NCBI GenBank assembly: GCA_034509735.1
Contig: JACGWO010000013.1
Location: 10,622,136 to 10,686,135, forward strand
DNA: 64,000 nt
From: Sesamum alatum
Lineage: Eukaryota > Streptophyta > Magnoliopsida > Lamiales > Pedaliaceae
Direction of reading: 5' to 3'
The notes below the pieces were generated by a model. The model was not told the DNA's origin and did no database searches. It saw only the letters and a list, made by a program, of their open reading frames with translations. Position numbers and translations under genes: made by a program. Of this stretch, positions 61,167-64,000 are shown in pieces; position 1 is the first letter of the stretch; each line of letters starts with the position of its first letter.

Positions 61167-63425
61167 TGTTAGCTTCGTATAAGCCCCGAGACATTAAACT
61201 CAACAAAAATTAAAGATTTTAATTGGAAACAATATTAAATTAGCGATCAAATCGCCCATCTCGTTGCTATTACGATGTGGATCTCATGCATAAAAGGATG
61301 TCAATTGAATGGTTAAGAGAAACCAACCTTTCTAGCTCTCCGATTGATGTTGGTTACTTGAACTTTCTCAAGTACGACCTTACCTTAAAAATGGTGGAAC
61401 GTCAAAACAGAACCGCTTTTAATTGTTGTTCATGGTAGGAATACAAGTATCTTTCCTCTAAAGCTAGTCCACACCAACCTATGATGGAATCACCCTCAAA
61501 CCTATGCTAATAGGTATTGGAGGATTAAGGTAGATCAACTATTGATCTATGGAGAAATCAAGGGAATTCTTCTCTTTTGGAGATGAGTAATGAATATAAG
61601 ACCAATGCTAAAGTAAAAACTAGAATTTATAGCTTTGAAGGAGAAAAAGTCTAAGAGCTAGAGAACAAAAGGAAAGCAAGAGTTTTTGTATCTTTGTATG
61701 TGGAAATATGGTATATAAATCTCTTGCTTTGTACCCCTTTTTATAGGCATTGCTTTGCACTAGATACAATGAATGTAGACAAGGCCTTTTGTCTTGCTCT
61801 TAGAACACTTGTCTTCTTCATAGACAAGTTCTAACATGACTCATCTTTTTTTCTTTTACACTTGTCTTCTTTATAGACAAGTTTTAGCATGACTCATATT
61901 TTCTTCTTCATCTAAAGATGAAAACAAGTCATGTCTATGTTCAATGAATCTTGTCTTGTGGGCTTGTGGGGTTGGGCTAGGGTCTTGGGCTTTATCTTAA
62001 TTCTTAATTGGACTAAGTCCAATTTTAATTAATTCTCAACTAATTATTTAGCCAATGATATTTAAATGTTTAATCAAATAAAAGCCCAAATCAATTAATC
62101 TAATTAATTGATTTTCAAGCTCAAATAGATTAATCTTAATTAATCTATCACAAGTCTTACTTAATCAAATTAATGCTTGTGAATTTAGACTCCAAATTAA
62201 ATAATCATATTATTTAATATTCCCATGAAATGATTTCATAAATCATTTCAATCAATTAATTTAACTCCTTAAATTAATTGATTTATTCTCCATAATTAAT
62301 TCCAGTAATTCCATCATGGATTTGTGTGTGACCCTTTAGGTTCACTACTCAACTAGATTGGGCTTGTATCACATATACAATTTAATGAGCAACTTACTTG
62401 CATTAGATTAATTAGATCTTATCATAATTAATCACCCTCAATTAACTCCTTAATTGGAGGGTATCATCATGGGTGGCCATTTAGCAATGGTCCATGACAC
62501 TAGAGAATAGGTGAATTATTGCGTGAACCTGTGAGCAACGTGTCCCATGCAGATATGGTCCCTCCATTATTAACCTCCCGATCAAAGTCTAGGGCATGAA
62601 ATTAGTTACCGGCTCCCATTATCGACTTTGATGTCTATGTATCAACTCTTCAAGTTATGCTTTCAATTTAACAATATAGGAAAAATCTTTTCTCATATTT
62701 GATAACCAGCCATGGCCATGGGCTTCGAGGAATGCATACTATAGAGAACATAAGAAGTTCGTTATCATCTCATGATAAGTAGCATATCCTATCTTGGAAC
62801 TCACCAACCTCCATGCATGCTTCAACTATGTCTGAAACATGACCGTATAGTGATCCAGGATAAAACCTGAGACCACATTGGACATGATCAAGTCATAGTT
62901 GTCCTATGAACAAGGTTACCGTGGAACCTCAAGTCTAAGGACTAGTTAGTGCACTATCGTAGCCTAGGAGTTCTAGTCATACCGATCATGCCATATAGGG
63001 CTTCCATATGACAACTCCTGCGAGTCAATTCAGTGAACTTGATAACTCTTTATCAAGCACCCACTAAAGTGCGCAGACGTCATATGTCTCTGTCTATGAA
63101 ACTTGACATTCATCATATGAACGCATCACTTAGTGCAAGTCTTTAAGGAATGGTCGAGGCCCTGTCTCAATCGATTCATCGACTTGGAATATTTTAGATC
63201 AAACCATAGAGGTTGGTTTCATGATCGTCATCATATGCGCGAGCCAACCCCATAGCATAATTGATCTAAGGGCTTCAACCAAATGCTCATATACATATAA
63301 TGTTTAAAGCATATGATGAAGATGACCAAAGAACATTTCTTCAATTAACATATTATTGAAAAAAGACCGTCTAGAATAGTTTACAAAGAGTCAATCAATT
63401 GGCTTAACGGTCACCTATTCTAATA
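61167..63425 (-). mobile_element. 5' LTR of copia family C
   Basis: It begins tgttagcttcgtataagcc and ends cacctattctaata (terminal CA changed to TA), ~2.26 kb. It shares the gtgaccctttaggttcac and tagcaatggtccatgacactagag blocks with families A and B. No partner LTR was found in the window. Confidence 0.82.
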
Positions 63426-63996
63426 CTGGGGACCTACCCTGCCAACTCTGGGAAGGACTTGGGACCCAACCCCGCCCCGGCACAAAACCCATCGGGGCGG
63501 GTCTAACCCGGTAGACCCGGTTATTTTATTTGTTTTTATTTGTTCTATAATTTTTTTTTAAAAAAAAGAAAATTTAATATATCAATTACAAATAAAATAG
63601 TTCATGATCTAACTCAAATTCAAGTAAAAAAAGATTTTCAAGTACAAATAGAAATTATTCATAATAAAATAACTCAAACAATTCATATCGATTATACATT
63701 AGTAACTACTTCTCCGTCTTCCTCATCATTAAGTATTGTTGGACAATTTTTCAATTCATAAATTATTGGACAAGTACATAACAATAAATAAATTAAATAA
63801 TATAATATTTTATTAATTGTTTATTCTATCATGATAAAGTAAAATATATATATATATATATATAAATGGGATGGGTCCGGGGCGGTCTAAGAACCCGGGA
63901 CTCGCCCCAGTTTTCAATTTTTTAGACTCAGACCCACCCCATTATGAACGAGTCCGGGGCAAATTTTTTCATATTCGAATTGAATTGTCATCCCTA
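63426..63996 (-). mobile_element. hAT-like non-autonomous element (partial)
   Basis: The right end read on the minus strand is tagggatgacaattcaattc, followed by GC-biased ggggc/gacccg tracts. The left end has the matching cgccccggcacaaaaccc tract. Between them are AT-rich DNA with (TA)n and a Ser-rich tail TTSPSSSSLSIVG, seen in plant hAT derivatives. Termini and the 8-bp target duplication were not confirmed. Confidence 0.5.
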
Positions 63997-64000
63997 AATA

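Overview
This window is nuclear DNA of a flowering plant. The evidence is spliced exon fragments of plant genes, nested Ty1/copia and Ty3/gypsy LTR retrotransposons, MITE- and Helitron-like elements, a plastid-derived scrap and AT-rich intergenic DNA. I cannot fix the family or species. I see no complete, clearly functional protein-coding gene. The content is duplicated gene fragments on the left and a graveyard of nested retroelements on the right.

Left part (1-18.9 kb). Positions 1-9.07 kb are a tandem array: two ~3.17-kb units followed by four shorter ones. The long units carry, on the minus strand and in correct order, three exons of the mitochondrial succinate dehydrogenase flavoprotein gene (SDH1). 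Five units carry one exon of a REF6/ELF6-type JmjC histone demethylase. Each SDH1 copy has a stop codon, in a different exon. The SDH1-bearing 1.95-kb segment is flanked by a 5-bp direct repeat (TGTCA), and short units of the same array hold the matching site without it. From 9.07 to 12.6 kb I see only AT-rich DNA. At 12.6-13.2 kb lies a GC-richer, internally duplicated stretch with a C21 run. From 13.44 to 17.64 kb a ~1.67-kb unit is repeated three times. The first two copies hold a 434-bp non-autonomous Helitron that the third lacks. A CACTA-type MITE, a ~300-bp fold-back element and hAT-like debris follow.

Middle (19.0-27.5 kb). A minus-oriented copia LTR (family B) was split by a solo LTR of family A, with TSD TTTAT. 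It is fused to a gag-only family A copia element whose 5' LTR runs into a 500-N assembly gap. Just beyond the gap lie a plastid 16S rRNA piece fused to a plastid accD piece, a TTGTCACTAA-rich MITE and a tRNA-derived SINE-like head.

Right-centre (28.7-48.1 kb). A decayed Ty3/gypsy element on the plus strand is interrupted twice: by a full-length ~9.9-kb copia A element (two LTRs, TSD GGCCT) at 33,632-43,561, and by a 2,234-bp family B solo LTR (TSD GGAAA) at 45,420-47,653. Removing both insertions restores the order RT, RNase H, integrase, polyprotein end.

Right part (48.1-64 kb). Non-coding repeat-like DNA is followed by a two-exon remnant of a plant transposase (Ptta/En-Spm) gene. Next are a shortened family A LTR, a partial 3' LTR and the internal region of a minus-strand copia A element. 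At ~59.5 kb this changes abruptly into the gag start, leader and 5' LTR of a third copia family (C), giving a chimeric retroelement. The window ends in a GC-biased hAT-like element.

All LTR polyproteins seen here are broken by stops, frameshifts or deletions, so any mobility would depend on proteins from elsewhere.
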